Assembly (NCBI RefSeq): GCF_011090185.1
Contig: NZ_JAAFGS010000001.1
Span: forward strand, 1,054,001-1,118,000
Length of the DNA stretch: 64,000 nt
Reading direction: 5' to 3'
Source: Saccharibacillus alkalitolerans
GTDB taxonomy: Bacteria > Bacillota > Bacilli > Paenibacillales > Paenibacillaceae
Both the position numbers and the translations under genes were made by a program. Under the pieces are notes generated by a model. It was not told where the DNA came from. It searched no databases and saw only the letters and a program-made list of their open reading frames with translations. Position 1 is the first letter of the stretch. Each line of letters starts with the position of its first letter. This document shows, piece after piece, positions 9,165 through 17,890 of the stretch.

Positions 9165-10565
9165 TCAGATCGGAATCTCCGTGCCGGGCCGAAGCACGTG
9201 CAGCCCCGACAAGCCTTGTTTCTCCAACCGGCGGAGAGACGCAAGCGCGGAACGCTCCGGCGCATGCACCAACGCGGCCTTGGCGGCAGGAGATTCGCTC
9301 AGCATCCGGCGCACGTCGCCTGCGCCCTGATGAACCTTGTAACAAAGGTTCATAACCCGGCAGCGGATCTCTTCGCGCCGCCCGGTCAGCAGACGGCTGG
9401 CGTACGTTCCCCGGTAGACGTGGCCGGTCAGCAGGATCAGATTGTCCGGGTTCCCGGCCAATTGCTCGGCGTACCAGCGGGAAGCCGGCGACTCCAACAT
9501 GCCGTCGTTGGAGAGGATCAGGCAGGGACCGCTTTGCGGCAAAGCCGCGTGCCGCTGCGCATCGGTCTCGACCGTCGCGAGGCGATCCGCTTGATGCGCA
9601 AGCGTCCTGCGGATTCGTTCCGCCGCGCCCGGACGCAGCCAGACCGGATCGCGAAGCAGGTTCTCGAGCCCTTTCCGGATGCCGTTCTCCGCGATAACCG
9701 GATAATCCGGGAATCGTTCGCACGCCCAGACCAGCAGATCCTGACTTCGTCCGAAGGCCGGCAGCGGCAGAAGCACCTGCCCGCCGGCGGACAGAGAGTC
9801 CGAAATTTCACGGAACAGAGCTTCGATCTTCTCGCTTTGGGGTTCGTCGTCGGGACCGTAGGCGTTGTCGACGATCGCGAGATCGTCGGACCGCGCGTCG
9901 GACTGCGCTTTTGCTGTCCGGTCAGGAAAAACGGGGAGCCGTCCGCCGCTTCCGGCTGCCGCTGTGGCTGCCGCCGCATTCTCGAGCGTCTGTTCTTCGA
10001 GCGCGATCCCGCCCGGCGGATCGGAGGCCAGAAGCTCGGATTCCCGGCTGTAATCGCCGGAAAAGAAAATACGCTTCCCCTCCATTTCGAGCCTGAGCCA
10101 GACGGAACCGGCCAAATGTCCGCTGCGGCCCCATTGGACGCTTATCGGCTCTCCGGGCAGTTCGAACCGGCCCAGCGGAGGCGCGTGGTCTTCCAAATAA
10201 CGAAACCGCATCGCGTCGATATGGGCCCGTTCATAAGGAAGGCGATCGCCGCGCGACTCCACGAATTTCCGCCAGCTGCGAAACCCCGCCTCCAGCTGCC
10301 GCGCCGTTGCCCGAGTCGTCCAAATTTCGCCTTTGTAGCCGTGCTTGTACAGCAAAGGCAGCGCCATGGCATGGTCCTCATGCGCATGGGAGAGAAATAC
10401 CGTCGTCAACCGGGGGATTTCCCGGATATCCAGCAGCGGATACTGCCCGTGCTCTTCTTTTTTGATGCCGCAGTCCAGCAGGATGCGGCGGGAAGCGCCG
10501 GCGATCCGGTAGCAGGAACGTCCATGCTCGCCGGAACCTCCCCATACCTGCAAATTCATCATCAT
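9165..10565 (-). CDS. MBL-fold / beta-CASP ribonuclease-like protein
   Basis: 466 residues from the ATG at 10565. That start overlaps the permease stop in the arrangement ATGA, so translation is probably coupled; longer in-frame starts lie inside the permease. The metallo-beta-lactamase signature is SHAHEDH (H60, H62, D64, H65), with the further Asp in FSGDYSRES. The middle contains beta-CASP features (GQVLLPLPAFGRSQDLLVW; SNDGMLESPASRWYAEQL; TGHVYRGTYASRLL). The family contains RNA exo/endonucleases related to RNase J, CPSF-73 and KH-less archaeal enzymes. It is intracellular and should bind two zinc ions. Being the fourth gene of an ABC-importer operon is odd. Confidence 0.85.
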   Translation of the reverse strand: MMMNLQVWGGSGEHGRSCYRIAGASRRILLDCGIKKEEHGQYPLLDIREIPRLTTVFLSHAHEDHAMALPLLYKHGYKGEIWTTRATARQLEAGFRSWRKFVESRGDRLPYERAHIDAMRFRYLEDHAPPLGRFELPGEPISVQWGRSGHLAGSVWLRLEMEGKRIFFSGDYSRESELLASDPPGGIALEEQTLENAAAATAAAGSGGRLPVFPDRTAKAQSDARSDDLAIVDNAYGPDDEPQSEKIEALFREISDSLSAGGQVLLPLPAFGRSQDLLVWACERFPDYPVIAENGIRKGLENLLRDPVWLRPGAAERIRRTLAHQADRLATVETDAQRHAALPQSGPCLILSNDGMLESPASRWYAEQLAGNPDNLILLTGHVYRGTYASRLLTGRREEIRCRVMNLCYKVHQGAGDVRRMLSESPAAKAALVHAPERSALASLRRLEKQGLSGLHVLRPGTEIPI

Positions 10566-12238
10566 CCATTCCACTTTCTTCTCGAGCCCAGGCTCTCCAT
10601 AATAATCAGAATCAAAGTCGTGAAGCCGACGGATACGACCGCCATCGCCATGCCAAGCGACACTTCGCCCTGCTCGAACTGCGCGAAAATGAAGGTCGCG
10701 GAAGTCTGTACCGAAGGCGGCAGAATCAGCAGGGAAGCGACCAATTCCCGCGCCGAGATCGTGAAGGTCATCATCCACCCGGCGAGCATGCCCGGGAGGA
10801 TCAACGGCAGGGTGATTCGACGCAGCAGATACAGCGGTCGGCCGCCGAATACTTGACCGGCCTGCATGAGGGAACCGTCGATTTGTCCGGCTGCGCTTTT
10901 GACGTACTGCACCGTGTAGGGCAGGAACAATATGACGTAAGTCAATATGACCATCCCGTACGTGTTATACAGCGGAATCGGCATCCAGGGCGAATTCCAG
11001 AGCAGGATCAAGCCCACGACCATGACGATGCCGGGCACCGTATTGGGCATCAGGCTGATCAGATCGACGGCGCGCTGCCCTGCGGTATTCGAACGACGGA
11101 TCAGCAGGGCGCACCAAGTCCCGAGCACGACCGCGACCGTGGAAGCGGCGAGCGACAGCCAGATGCTGCTCATCAGCGCCTTCATGCCGGGATTCCCCCA
11201 GCGCAGCAGTTCGCGGTAAGCATCCAGCGTCAAATTGTCCCAGGACAGCCCGGCTCCGCGCAGCTTCATCGTCGATGCGGCAATAATGGAGAAATAAGGA
11301 ATGCCGATCGAGAAGAGCAGCAGCAGCGCCACGAATACCAGGCTGATTCCGAGCACCGGTCCGCCGCTGCGCAGAGAAGCGCGTCTGGAGCCTTTGCCGC
11401 CGACCAAGCTGTACGTGAACCGGCGGCTCAATACGGACTGCATATACCACATCAGCAGGCAGGCGGTCAGCAGCAGGGAGGACAGCGAAGTGGCGCTGCC
11501 GAAGCTGATCGGCCAGCTCGAAATGTACCGGTGAATCTCCGAAGTCATGACGTCGTAGCCGATCTGTCTGCCGAAAGTCGCCGGCGTTCCGAATTCCGCG
11601 ATCGTCTTGACGAAGACGAGCATGGCGCCCATGCCGAAGGAAGAGAGCAGCAGAGGGACGATAATGCGGCGGAAACGGTAAAGCGGGGTCGCGCCCATGA
11701 CCGCGCCCGCTTCTTCCAGACTGCCGCCGATCCGCTCCAGCGCGCCGCGCAGCAGCAGATACAAGAACGGAAACAAATGCAGGCTCATGATGGCGACCAT
11801 CCCGGCGAAGCTGAAAAAAGCGGGAGTCAGACCCGAGAGCCCCGGAAGAAGCTGCGCCAGATAACCGTTTTTCTGCATGAACAGAATCCAGCCCATCGAG
11901 CCGATATAAGGCGGCGTCATAAAAGGGATCAGCAGGACGATATCGAGCCAGCGGCTGCGTCCGATCGCGGTATTGGCCATGATCCAAGCCAGCGGCAGAG
12001 CAAGCAGCGTCGTGCCCGCGATGACGCAGAGTCCGAGCCATACGGTATTGAGCATAACTTTGGCGGAGTCGGAGTCCGCAATCGTGCGGAAGGGAGCTGC
12101 CCACTGCAGCTCCCCGTCCCGGTACACGCTTTGAATGAAAATTTCGGCAAGCGGGACCACGATCAGGCCGGCCAGCACAAGCAGCGCCAGCAGGATCGAC
12201 AGTCCGCGAATCGGTTTGAGGGTCAACGATTTGATCAT
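10562..12238 (-). CDS. ABC transporter permease, fused two-domain (FbpB/AfuB or phosphonate type)
   Basis: 558 residues with about twelve membrane segments in two homologous halves. Each half carries an EAA-type coupling loop facing the ATPase: EEAGAVMGATPLYRFRR in the first and MQAGQVFGGRPLYLLRR in the second. This fused layout is typical of ferric-iron (FbpB/SfuB) and 2-aminoethylphosphonate importers. It starts 4 bp after the binding-protein gene and overlaps the beta-CASP gene by 4 bp. The substrate is not fixed by sequence. Confidence 0.88.
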   Translation of the reverse strand: MIKSLTLKPIRGLSILLALLVLAGLIVVPLAEIFIQSVYRDGELQWAAPFRTIADSDSAKVMLNTVWLGLCVIAGTTLLALPLAWIMANTAIGRSRWLDIVLLIPFMTPPYIGSMGWILFMQKNGYLAQLLPGLSGLTPAFFSFAGMVAIMSLHLFPFLYLLLRGALERIGGSLEEAGAVMGATPLYRFRRIIVPLLLSSFGMGAMLVFVKTIAEFGTPATFGRQIGYDVMTSEIHRYISSWPISFGSATSLSSLLLTACLLMWYMQSVLSRRFTYSLVGGKGSRRASLRSGGPVLGISLVFVALLLLFSIGIPYFSIIAASTMKLRGAGLSWDNLTLDAYRELLRWGNPGMKALMSSIWLSLAASTVAVVLGTWCALLIRRSNTAGQRAVDLISLMPNTVPGIVMVVGLILLWNSPWMPIPLYNTYGMVILTYVILFLPYTVQYVKSAAGQIDGSLMQAGQVFGGRPLYLLRRITLPLILPGMLAGWMMTFTISARELVASLLILPPSVQTSATFIFAQFEQGEVSLGMAMAVVSVGFTTLILIIMESLGSRRKWNG

Positions 12239-12242
12239 GTGC

Positions 12243-13325
12243 TTACTTGAACAGCTTCAGGAAACGTTCCGTAACTTCGGCGCCGTTGTCGCTCATCCAG
12301 GTCCAGTCGGCTTTGAGCTGCGGAATTTCGTCCAGATTGGCGCGGTTATCGGCTTTGATGTCCGTGCGTCCCGGCATCAGGTACGCGTCGGTGACCATCT
12401 TCTGCGCCTCGTCGGAGAGCAGGTAATCGATAAACGCTTTGGCGTTTGTCTCATGCTGCGTCGACTTCAGGATGGCGGCCGGTCTCGGACTGATGATCGT
12501 GCCTTCGCTCGGATACACGATATCGATCGGCTCTCCTTTGGCTTTGGCGCTGTACGTCATGTAGTCGACCGCGGAGGCAACGATGCCTTTGGCGCCCGTG
12601 ATGACCGGATCGAGCGCTTCTTTGTTGGCGCCGGCCAGAACGGCTCCGTTATCTTTGTAGCTCTGGAACAGATCCCAACCGCCTTCGCCGTTCGCGTTCA
12701 GGTATCCGGTCATGAAGTCGAGCGCCGAACCGGACAGCGAAGGATCGGGGATGTTGACCTGATCTTTGTATTCCGGTTTGCTCAGATCGGCCCAAGAGGT
12801 CGGCGGGGCGGAAACGAGGTTCGTATTATACGCGATGCCGAGCGCGGAGGCGCTGGAGCTGAAGTAGTTGCCTTCGGCGTCCGACCAGTCGGGATTCAGC
12901 TTATCGGCGTTTTTCGCTTCCGGGTAAGGCAGGGTCAAGCCGTCCTTCTTCAACCCCTGCGCCGCGGGCAGGGAAGCCAGAATGACCACGTCGGCGGCCG
13001 GGTTCGATTTTTCCGCTTCCATGCGGGCGAGGATCTTGCCGGTCGTTCCCTGGAATACGTCCACCTCTACGCCGGACTGCGCTTCATACCCTTCGATCAG
13101 CTTGTTCGCCAAGCCTTCCGGACCGGCCGTATAGACGACAAGCTTATTGTCCGCAGGCTGCGATTGTTCCGTCTTCGAGGTATCGGAAGCCGACGGATCG
13201 GCGGCCGCGGTGCTCGAACCGCCCGTACTGCCGCAGCCCGAAAGGGCCATGCCGAAAGCGAGTGCCAGCGCGAGCGGAGCTCCCTTGGCGAGTTTGGATG
13301 AATGAACGAATTTTGGATTCCACAT
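12243..13325 (-). CDS. ABC transporter substrate-binding lipoprotein (family 1, Fe3+/AEP type)
   Basis: 360 residues. The N-terminus has a lysine-rich start, a hydrophobic core and the lipobox ALSGC with C31 as the lipidated residue, so it is anchored outside the membrane. The mature part (LVVYTAGPEGLANKLIEGYE, GTTGKILARMEAE, IIxPRPAAI) is a type II periplasmic-binding fold of the iron(III)/thiamine/2-aminoethylphosphonate class. The adjacent tyrosine pair that binds Fe3+ in classical FbpA is not obvious; the region reads VDYMTYSAKAK, which leaves phosphonate or another anion possible. It lies second in the operon behind the ATPase. Confidence 0.85.
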   Translation of the reverse strand: MWNPKFVHSSKLAKGAPLALALAFGMALSGCGSTGGSSTAAADPSASDTSKTEQSQPADNKLVVYTAGPEGLANKLIEGYEAQSGVEVDVFQGTTGKILARMEAEKSNPAADVVILASLPAAQGLKKDGLTLPYPEAKNADKLNPDWSDAEGNYFSSSASALGIAYNTNLVSAPPTSWADLSKPEYKDQVNIPDPSLSGSALDFMTGYLNANGEGGWDLFQSYKDNGAVLAGANKEALDPVITGAKGIVASAVDYMTYSAKAKGEPIDIVYPSEGTIISPRPAAILKSTQHETNAKAFIDYLLSDEAQKMVTDAYLMPGRTDIKADNRANLDEIPQLKADWTWMSDNGAEVTERFLKLFK

Positions 13326-13352
13326 TGTAAAAGTCCCCCATTGGATAAAAGT

Positions 13353-14363
13353 TTAATTGGAATGATGAAGCTTGACGACGCGAATTCGATTCTCCGGCAA
13401 ATACACGGTTATTCGGTTTCCCGGAGGAATGCGGCTGGCGGAATACGCCGTCCAGCGATCCGGCTGTCCGTCCGCCTGCAGATGCACTTCGTAGCGGTCT
13501 CCCATATAACTGGACTGCAGCACCTCGGCTTCGTAGGAGGCGCATTTTGCGCCGTTGACCGGCTCCCAGCGCAGATGCTCGGGGCGAAACATGGCCGTTT
13601 CCCCCTGCCCGTCCGAAGCTCCCCGAGGCGCCAGCCAGTTGGAACGGCCGATAAAGCGGGCGACGAAAGGATCGGCGGGCCGGTCGTAAATCTCTTCCGG
13701 CGTTCCCGCTTGAAGCACCCGTCCCGTCTGCATGACGACGATTTCGTCGGACATGGACATGGCCTCGGTCTGGTCGTGCGTGACATACAGGGCGGTCAGA
13801 CCGAGATCCCGGACAAGCGAGAGCATCTCGACCCGCATTTCTTCGCGCAGCGAGGCGTCCAGCGCGCTGAGCGGTTCGTCGAACAGCACGAGACGCGGCT
13901 GAACGGCGACGGCCCGAGCAAAAGCAACCCGCTGCTGCTGGCCTCCGGACAGCTGGTGGGGATAACGGTCGGCCATCGGAGCCAGCCGCACCTTATCCAG
14001 CGCTTTCATCACGTTTTCCCGCAGATCGCGGGTCCGGCAGGCGGTGCGCAGACCGAAAGCGACGTTTTCGAACACCGTCATATGGGGCCACAGCGCAAAG
14101 TCCTGAAACACCATGCCGAAGCCGCGCTTATGCGCCGGCGTATCCCGTTTGCGCCCGGCATCGTACAGCGTATCGCCGCCGATGGAGATCGCCCCCGTAT
14201 CCGGCGTTTCCAATCCGGCAATCATGCGCAGCAGCGTCGTCTTGCCGCAGCCCGACGGTCCCAGCAGCGTCGTGAACGTTCCCGAACGGACGAGGAGATC
14301 GGTAGGATGAAGAGCGACCGTTTGCCCGAACGTTTTGCTAAGCTTTTGAATATGTAAGTCCAT
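13353..14363 (-). CDS. ABC transporter ATP-binding protein (FbpC/PotA-like)
   Basis: 336 residues. Walker A GPSGCGKTT (35-43), Q-loop in MVFQDFALWPHM, signature LSGGQQQR (138-145), Walker B LVLFDEP (158-164) and H-loop LYVTHDQTEAM are all present. The C-terminal ~100 residues form a TOBE regulatory domain, as usual in FbpC, PotA and MalK. It is the first gene of the minus-strand operon ATPase, binding protein, permease, beta-CASP nuclease, and is divergent from a LysR regulator. Confidence 0.9.
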   Translation of the reverse strand: MDLHIQKLSKTFGQTVALHPTDLLVRSGTFTTLLGPSGCGKTTLLRMIAGLETPDTGAISIGGDTLYDAGRKRDTPAHKRGFGMVFQDFALWPHMTVFENVAFGLRTACRTRDLRENVMKALDKVRLAPMADRYPHQLSGGQQQRVAFARAVAVQPRLVLFDEPLSALDASLREEMRVEMLSLVRDLGLTALYVTHDQTEAMSMSDEIVVMQTGRVLQAGTPEEIYDRPADPFVARFIGRSNWLAPRGASDGQGETAMFRPEHLRWEPVNGAKCASYEAEVLQSSYMGDRYEVHLQADGQPDRWTAYSASRIPPGNRITVYLPENRIRVVKLHHSN

Positions 14364-14480
14364 GTAATATCCTTCCCTGCTTCAGTTAACTGGTCAGCGG
14401 TCTGCCGCTCACAACTTCAGTCTAACGGTCCAGTTCAAAGCCCATGTCAGTGGAATGTCAAAACAAAATTAATTTTTCCA

Positions 14481-14501
14481 ATGAATCCTGTTAACATTCA
14501 T
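14481..14501. promoter_or_regulatory. Candidate LysR-type operator
   Basis: ATGAAT-N9-ATTCAT, a perfect 6-bp dyad with a T-N11-A core spacing, in the 195-bp region between the divergent ABC operon and the LysR gene, 58 bp before the regulator's start. LysR regulators normally bind such interrupted dyads near their own promoter. The pairing with this regulator is inference. Confidence 0.5.
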
Positions 14502-14558
14502 AGATTTTACTGATAGTAGAGCCTGCACGGCGGGCAAAACAGGAAGGAAGATCAAGTC

Positions 14559-15467
14559 ATGATGAATTTGAACTTGACCAAGCTGAAGATCGTAGAGCTG
14601 CTCGAGCAGCATAACAAGATTACGACCGTGGCGGAGATGCTGGATCTGAAGCAGCCGACGGTCACTTTTCACATGAAAAATATGGAGAAGGATTTCGGGG
14701 TCAAATTATTCGAGACGAAAATGGGGAAAATCGTGCTGACGGATGCCGGGCGCGCTCTGCAGCATTATGCCGTCAAGATCGGGGCGTTGGCCGCGGAAGC
14801 GGAACGCGCCGTAAGCGAGTTCGATACGCTGCGCAAAGGCAGGCTGCGCATCGGCGCCAGCTACGTGCCGGCCACGTATCTGCTTCCGGGCGTTTTGCAT
14901 CGTTTTTCCGCTCTCTATCCGGGGGTGCAGCTTTCGCTGTCGGTCAAGACCGCTCCCGCCGTCAAAGAAATGCTGGAGAAGCACGAGATCGACCTGGGCT
15001 TCGCTTCGACGGATTCTTTCGAATCGCCGGAACTGCTCGCCGAGCCGATCGGGAAGGACGAGCTTGTACTCATTTTCGCGCCTTCGCACCGTCTGGCTTC
15101 GATCGCCGAACCGACGGCCGACCAGATCGTTTCGTCTTATTTCGTCATGCACGGCATGGAATCGAGCACGCGAAGATTGACCGAAAATTGGCTGGATGCC
15201 CATTCCCGCCGGCTGCCTTCCTACTTGGAGTTCGATTCGTTGGAGGCGATCAAGCAGACGGTCATGCTCGGCGAGCATGTTTCGTTCGTCTCGCGGCTGG
15301 CCGTCCGGGAAGAGATCGAGCGCGGACTGCTGCAGATGCGCCCGATTCCGGGCGGGAGGCTGAACCGTCATATCTATATGGTGACCAACCGACAGCGCTA
15401 CCGATCGGCGCTGCTGGGGCGATTTACCGATCACTTGACGAAGCAGATTCGAACGCCGAACGAATAA
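14559..15467 (+). CDS. LysR family transcriptional regulator
   Basis: 302 residues. The N-terminal ~60 residues are a winged helix-turn-helix (TTVAEMLDLKQPTVTFHMKNME, KLFET), then a linker helix and a two-lobe effector-binding domain (LRIGASYVPATYLLPGVLHRF, ELVLIFAPSHRL). This is the normal length. It is transcribed divergently from the ABC importer operon, so the usual expectation is that it controls that operon and itself in response to the importer's substrate or a metabolite of it. AGGAAGG lies before the start. Confidence 0.9.
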   Translation: MMNLNLTKLKIVELLEQHNKITTVAEMLDLKQPTVTFHMKNMEKDFGVKLFETKMGKIVLTDAGRALQHYAVKIGALAAEAERAVSEFDTLRKGRLRIGASYVPATYLLPGVLHRFSALYPGVQLSLSVKTAPAVKEMLEKHEIDLGFASTDSFESPELLAEPIGKDELVLIFAPSHRLASIAEPTADQIVSSYFVMHGMESSTRRLTENWLDAHSRRLPSYLEFDSLEAIKQTVMLGEHVSFVSRLAVREEIERGLLQMRPIPGGRLNRHIYMVTNRQRYRSALLGRFTDHLTKQIRTPNE

Positions 15468-15491
15468 ATTGTTCAAAATTAAAATCTTCTT

Positions 15492-15520
15492 CATTTTTTG
15501 CCCCTCAAATCCGTTATAAT
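15492..15520 (+). promoter_or_regulatory. Candidate promoter of the HAD phosphatase gene
   Basis: A consensus -10 box TATAAT at 15515-15520 in an AT-rich intergenic stretch. The -35 region (around 15492-15497) is weak. It would give a leader of about 100 nt. Confidence 0.4.
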
Positions 15521-15629
15521 AGATAGAAGAAGACTGTTCCCCACCAAAATTTAGTAAAATTTAAGGTACGGGCAGCATGCAAACCGGTTAATAAAAAGAA
15601 CAAGAACTTATTTCGAGGAGGTATGGACC

Positions 15630-16274
15630 ATGATTCGGCATGTGATCTTCGATTTCGACGGAACGATTGTCAACTCCCGCCCGCTTATTGTCGAGCTGTA
15701 TAACGATTTGGCAGCCAAGCACGGATATCAAACGATCGGCGAAGACGAAACGGAACCTTTTGCCGGCCGGTCCATACGCGAACGCTCCAAAGAATTGGGC
15801 ATTCCTCTGTACCGTCTTCCGTTTCTCGGGTTCCAGCTGTTCTCCACGTACCGGCGCAAAGTCAAAACGCTGGAACTCAAAGACGGCGTAGGGGACCTGA
15901 TCCGGGATTTGAACGCGCAGGGCTATCAGCTCAGCATTATCTCGTCCAACCTGGAGAGCAATATCCGCTCTTTTCTGCGGCATAACGAGATCAACCAATT
16001 CGTGCAGGTGCGCTCGTGTTTCAGCCTGTTCGGCAAGCATCGCGCGATCCATTCGTTTTTGCGGGACAATAATCTGAATCCGCACGAAGCGCTGTACATC
16101 GGCGACGAGCTGCGCGACATACAGGCCGGGCGGCGCTCGGGCATCAAGATGATCGCGGCAGGCTGGGGCTACGATTCGTTCGAGCTGATGAAGCGTTTCT
16201 CGCCGGACTTTACCGCTCTGTATCCGGGCGAAGTGTCTGCGGCGATCGAGGGATTCAACGCAAGCGCCGTTTAG
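15630..16274 (+). CDS. HAD hydrolase, phosphoglycolate phosphatase-like
   Basis: 214 residues, the size of Gph/PpaX-like HAD-IA enzymes. Motif I is FDFDGTIVNS with D8 and D10; motif II lies in LSIISSNLESN; motif IV is IGDELRDIQAGRRSGIKMIAAGWG. A helical cap is inserted between motifs I and II. The likely reaction is hydrolysis of a small phosphate ester (phosphoglycolate, pyrophosphate or sugar phosphate). CGAGGAGG precedes the ATG. It is monocistronic, with its own promoter and terminator. Confidence 0.82.
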   Translation: MIRHVIFDFDGTIVNSRPLIVELYNDLAAKHGYQTIGEDETEPFAGRSIRERSKELGIPLYRLPFLGFQLFSTYRRKVKTLELKDGVGDLIRDLNAQGYQLSIISSNLESNIRSFLRHNEINQFVQVRSCFSLFGKHRAIHSFLRDNNLNPHEALYIGDELRDIQAGRRSGIKMIAAGWGYDSFELMKRFSPDFTALYPGEVSAAIEGFNASAV

Positions 16275-16323
16275 CAAAATCACGTATGTAAGCGCTATTA
16301 TTTATTGAATACGCATCATGAGA

Positions 16324-16352
16324 AGCTGCGGGCTTAAGCCTGCGGCTTTTTT
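16324..16352 (+). terminator. Intrinsic terminator
   Basis: A 10-bp stem (two G-U pairs) 16324-16333 / 16338-16347 around a TTAA loop, followed by six T. It follows the HAD phosphatase gene. Confidence 0.85.
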
Positions 16353-16451
16353 GCGTACAGCATTCTCCAATCCGTAGGCGAAAGCGCCCGGGTCTTATAT
16401 AATTGGGAAGAACCGCCTCAAGCCGGGGCATGGAGGGAGAGGAACGATAGC

Positions 16452-17096
16452 GTGTTTGAGCTGAACAGCGTCAGGTGGAAACATATTCTGGACATAGAGC
16501 GTCTGACGATTCCTCAAGGAGGAACGACCTGTATCTCGGGTGACAGCGGGAGCGGGAAAAGCACGCTGCTGCGTCTGCTCAGCGGCATGATCAGCCCGGA
16601 CAGCGGCGAAATCTTTTATCGGGGGACGCCGCTGTCTCAAATCGACCCCGTCCGGCATCGGCGCGAAGTCGTTACGGCGACGCAGACGCCGGCCGTTTTC
16701 GAAGGCGACGTGCGGGAGAACCTGCAGTTGGGCCTGCGATATACGGAGCGGCCCGACGCGGCGGAATCCCGGTTAAAAACGGCGCTCGAATCCGCGGAGC
16801 TGAGCGTGTCGCTGGATCAGGATGCATCCTCGCTGTCCGGAGGGGAGAAGCAGCGGCTGGCGATCGCCCGGATTTTGCTGCTGGAACCCCCGGTTCTGCT
16901 GCTCGACGAGCCGACCTCTTCGCTGGACGAAGGGACGGCCGAGAGGGTCCTGGGAACGATTGTCCGCGAAGCGGGACGAACCGGGAGGACGATTATCCTG
17001 ATCAGCCACTCGCCGGAATTGATCCGCCTCTACGGCGATCGCGTGATTACGGTCGCCGGCGGCCGCGTTGCGGGATACGAAGAGGTGAGACGATGA
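16452..17096 (+). CDS. fetA: ABC transporter ATP-binding protein, FetA-like
   Basis: 214 residues from a GTG start with GGAGAGGA nine bases upstream. Walker A GDSGSGKST (30-38), Q-loop (TATQTPAVFEG), signature SLSGGEKQR, Walker B PVLLLDEP and H-loop LISHSPE are present. The next gene is the matching FetB-type permease and overlaps it by 4 bp (ATGA). FetAB (YbbL-YbbM) is a metal exporter that lowers cytoplasmic iron and gives peroxide tolerance in E. coli; the same role is inferred here. Confidence 0.85.
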   Translation: MFELNSVRWKHILDIERLTIPQGGTTCISGDSGSGKSTLLRLLSGMISPDSGEIFYRGTPLSQIDPVRHRREVVTATQTPAVFEGDVRENLQLGLRYTERPDAAESRLKTALESAELSVSLDQDASSLSGGEKQRLAIARILLLEPPVLLLDEPTSSLDEGTAERVLGTIVREAGRTGRTIILISHSPELIRLYGDRVITVAGGRVAGYEEVRR

Positions 17097-17890
17097 ACGG
17101 AATCATCGATATCGTCTGGTGGCAGCTGGGCGCCGCTTATGTGTTCGTGCTGGTTCTGATGGTTATCGTAAGGATCAAGGGCATTCGACGGGAGCGGGAA
17201 ATCGTAATCGCCTCGATTCGCATGACGGTGCAGTTGATCGCGGTAGGTTATATTTTGGAATACGTATTCGGTCATGCGAACCCGTACTATACGCTGCTGT
17301 TGGTCGGAATCATGCTTGTTTTTGCCGTACATACGATCATCAAACGATCCAAAAATCCGCTTTCGAACCGAATGAAGCGTCTGATCGCGCTGTCCATGTG
17401 CAGCGGTTTTGCCGTCAGCCTGTGCGTATTCCTGTTTATCGTGCTCGGTCTGCGGCCGTGGTACGAGCCTCGCTACGTCATTCCCATCGCAGGCATGATC
17501 GTGGGCAACTCCATGACGGGGATCGCGCTCGGGGTCAATACGCTGACGGGCGGCATGAAGAGCCGCAGGCCGCTGATCGAAGCGGCGCTGATGTTCGGCG
17601 CGACGCCGAAAACGGCCTGCCGCTCCGTCGTCAACGACGCGTTCGACGCGGCCATGCTGCCGACGCTGAATTCCATGATCGGGATGGGCATCGTGTTCCT
17701 GCCGGGAATGATGACCGGTCAGATTCTCGGCGGCGCTTCGCCGCTGCAGGCGATCGAATACCAGATTGCCATTATGCTGAGCATGGTGGGGAGCGTGTCG
17801 CTGTCGGTCATTTTGTTCGTGCAGTTGGGATATAAGCTGTTTTTCAACGAGCGGGCGCAGTTGATCGAAGAGACCGAGCAGCGACGCTGA
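17093..17890 (+). CDS. fetB: FetB-like permease (UPF0014 family)
   Basis: 265 residues with about seven membrane helices. The diagnostic FetB stretches are present: VGNSMTGIALGVNTL, EAALMFGATPKTACR and LNSMIGMGIVFLPGMMTGQ, the last being highly conserved across the family. It forms the membrane part of an iron (or other metal) exporter with the upstream ATPase, with which it is translationally coupled. No iron-regulator site is obvious upstream of the pair. Confidence 0.88.
   Translation: MNGIIDIVWWQLGAAYVFVLVLMVIVRIKGIRREREIVIASIRMTVQLIAVGYILEYVFGHANPYYTLLLVGIMLVFAVHTIIKRSKNPLSNRMKRLIALSMCSGFAVSLCVFLFIVLGLRPWYEPRYVIPIAGMIVGNSMTGIALGVNTLTGGMKSRRPLIEAALMFGATPKTACRSVVNDAFDAAMLPTLNSMIGMGIVFLPGMMTGQILGGASPLQAIEYQIAIMLSMVGSVSLSVILFVQLGYKLFFNERAQLIEETEQRR

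Noticed and set aside
9120-10856. 578-codon plus-strand open frame opposite the beta-CASP gene and permease end
   Set aside because: Antisense shadow; composition is not protein-like and the opposite strand carries clear motifs.
10853-12250. 465-codon plus-strand open frame opposite the ABC permease
   Set aside because: Gln/His/Arg-rich shadow, no start signal.
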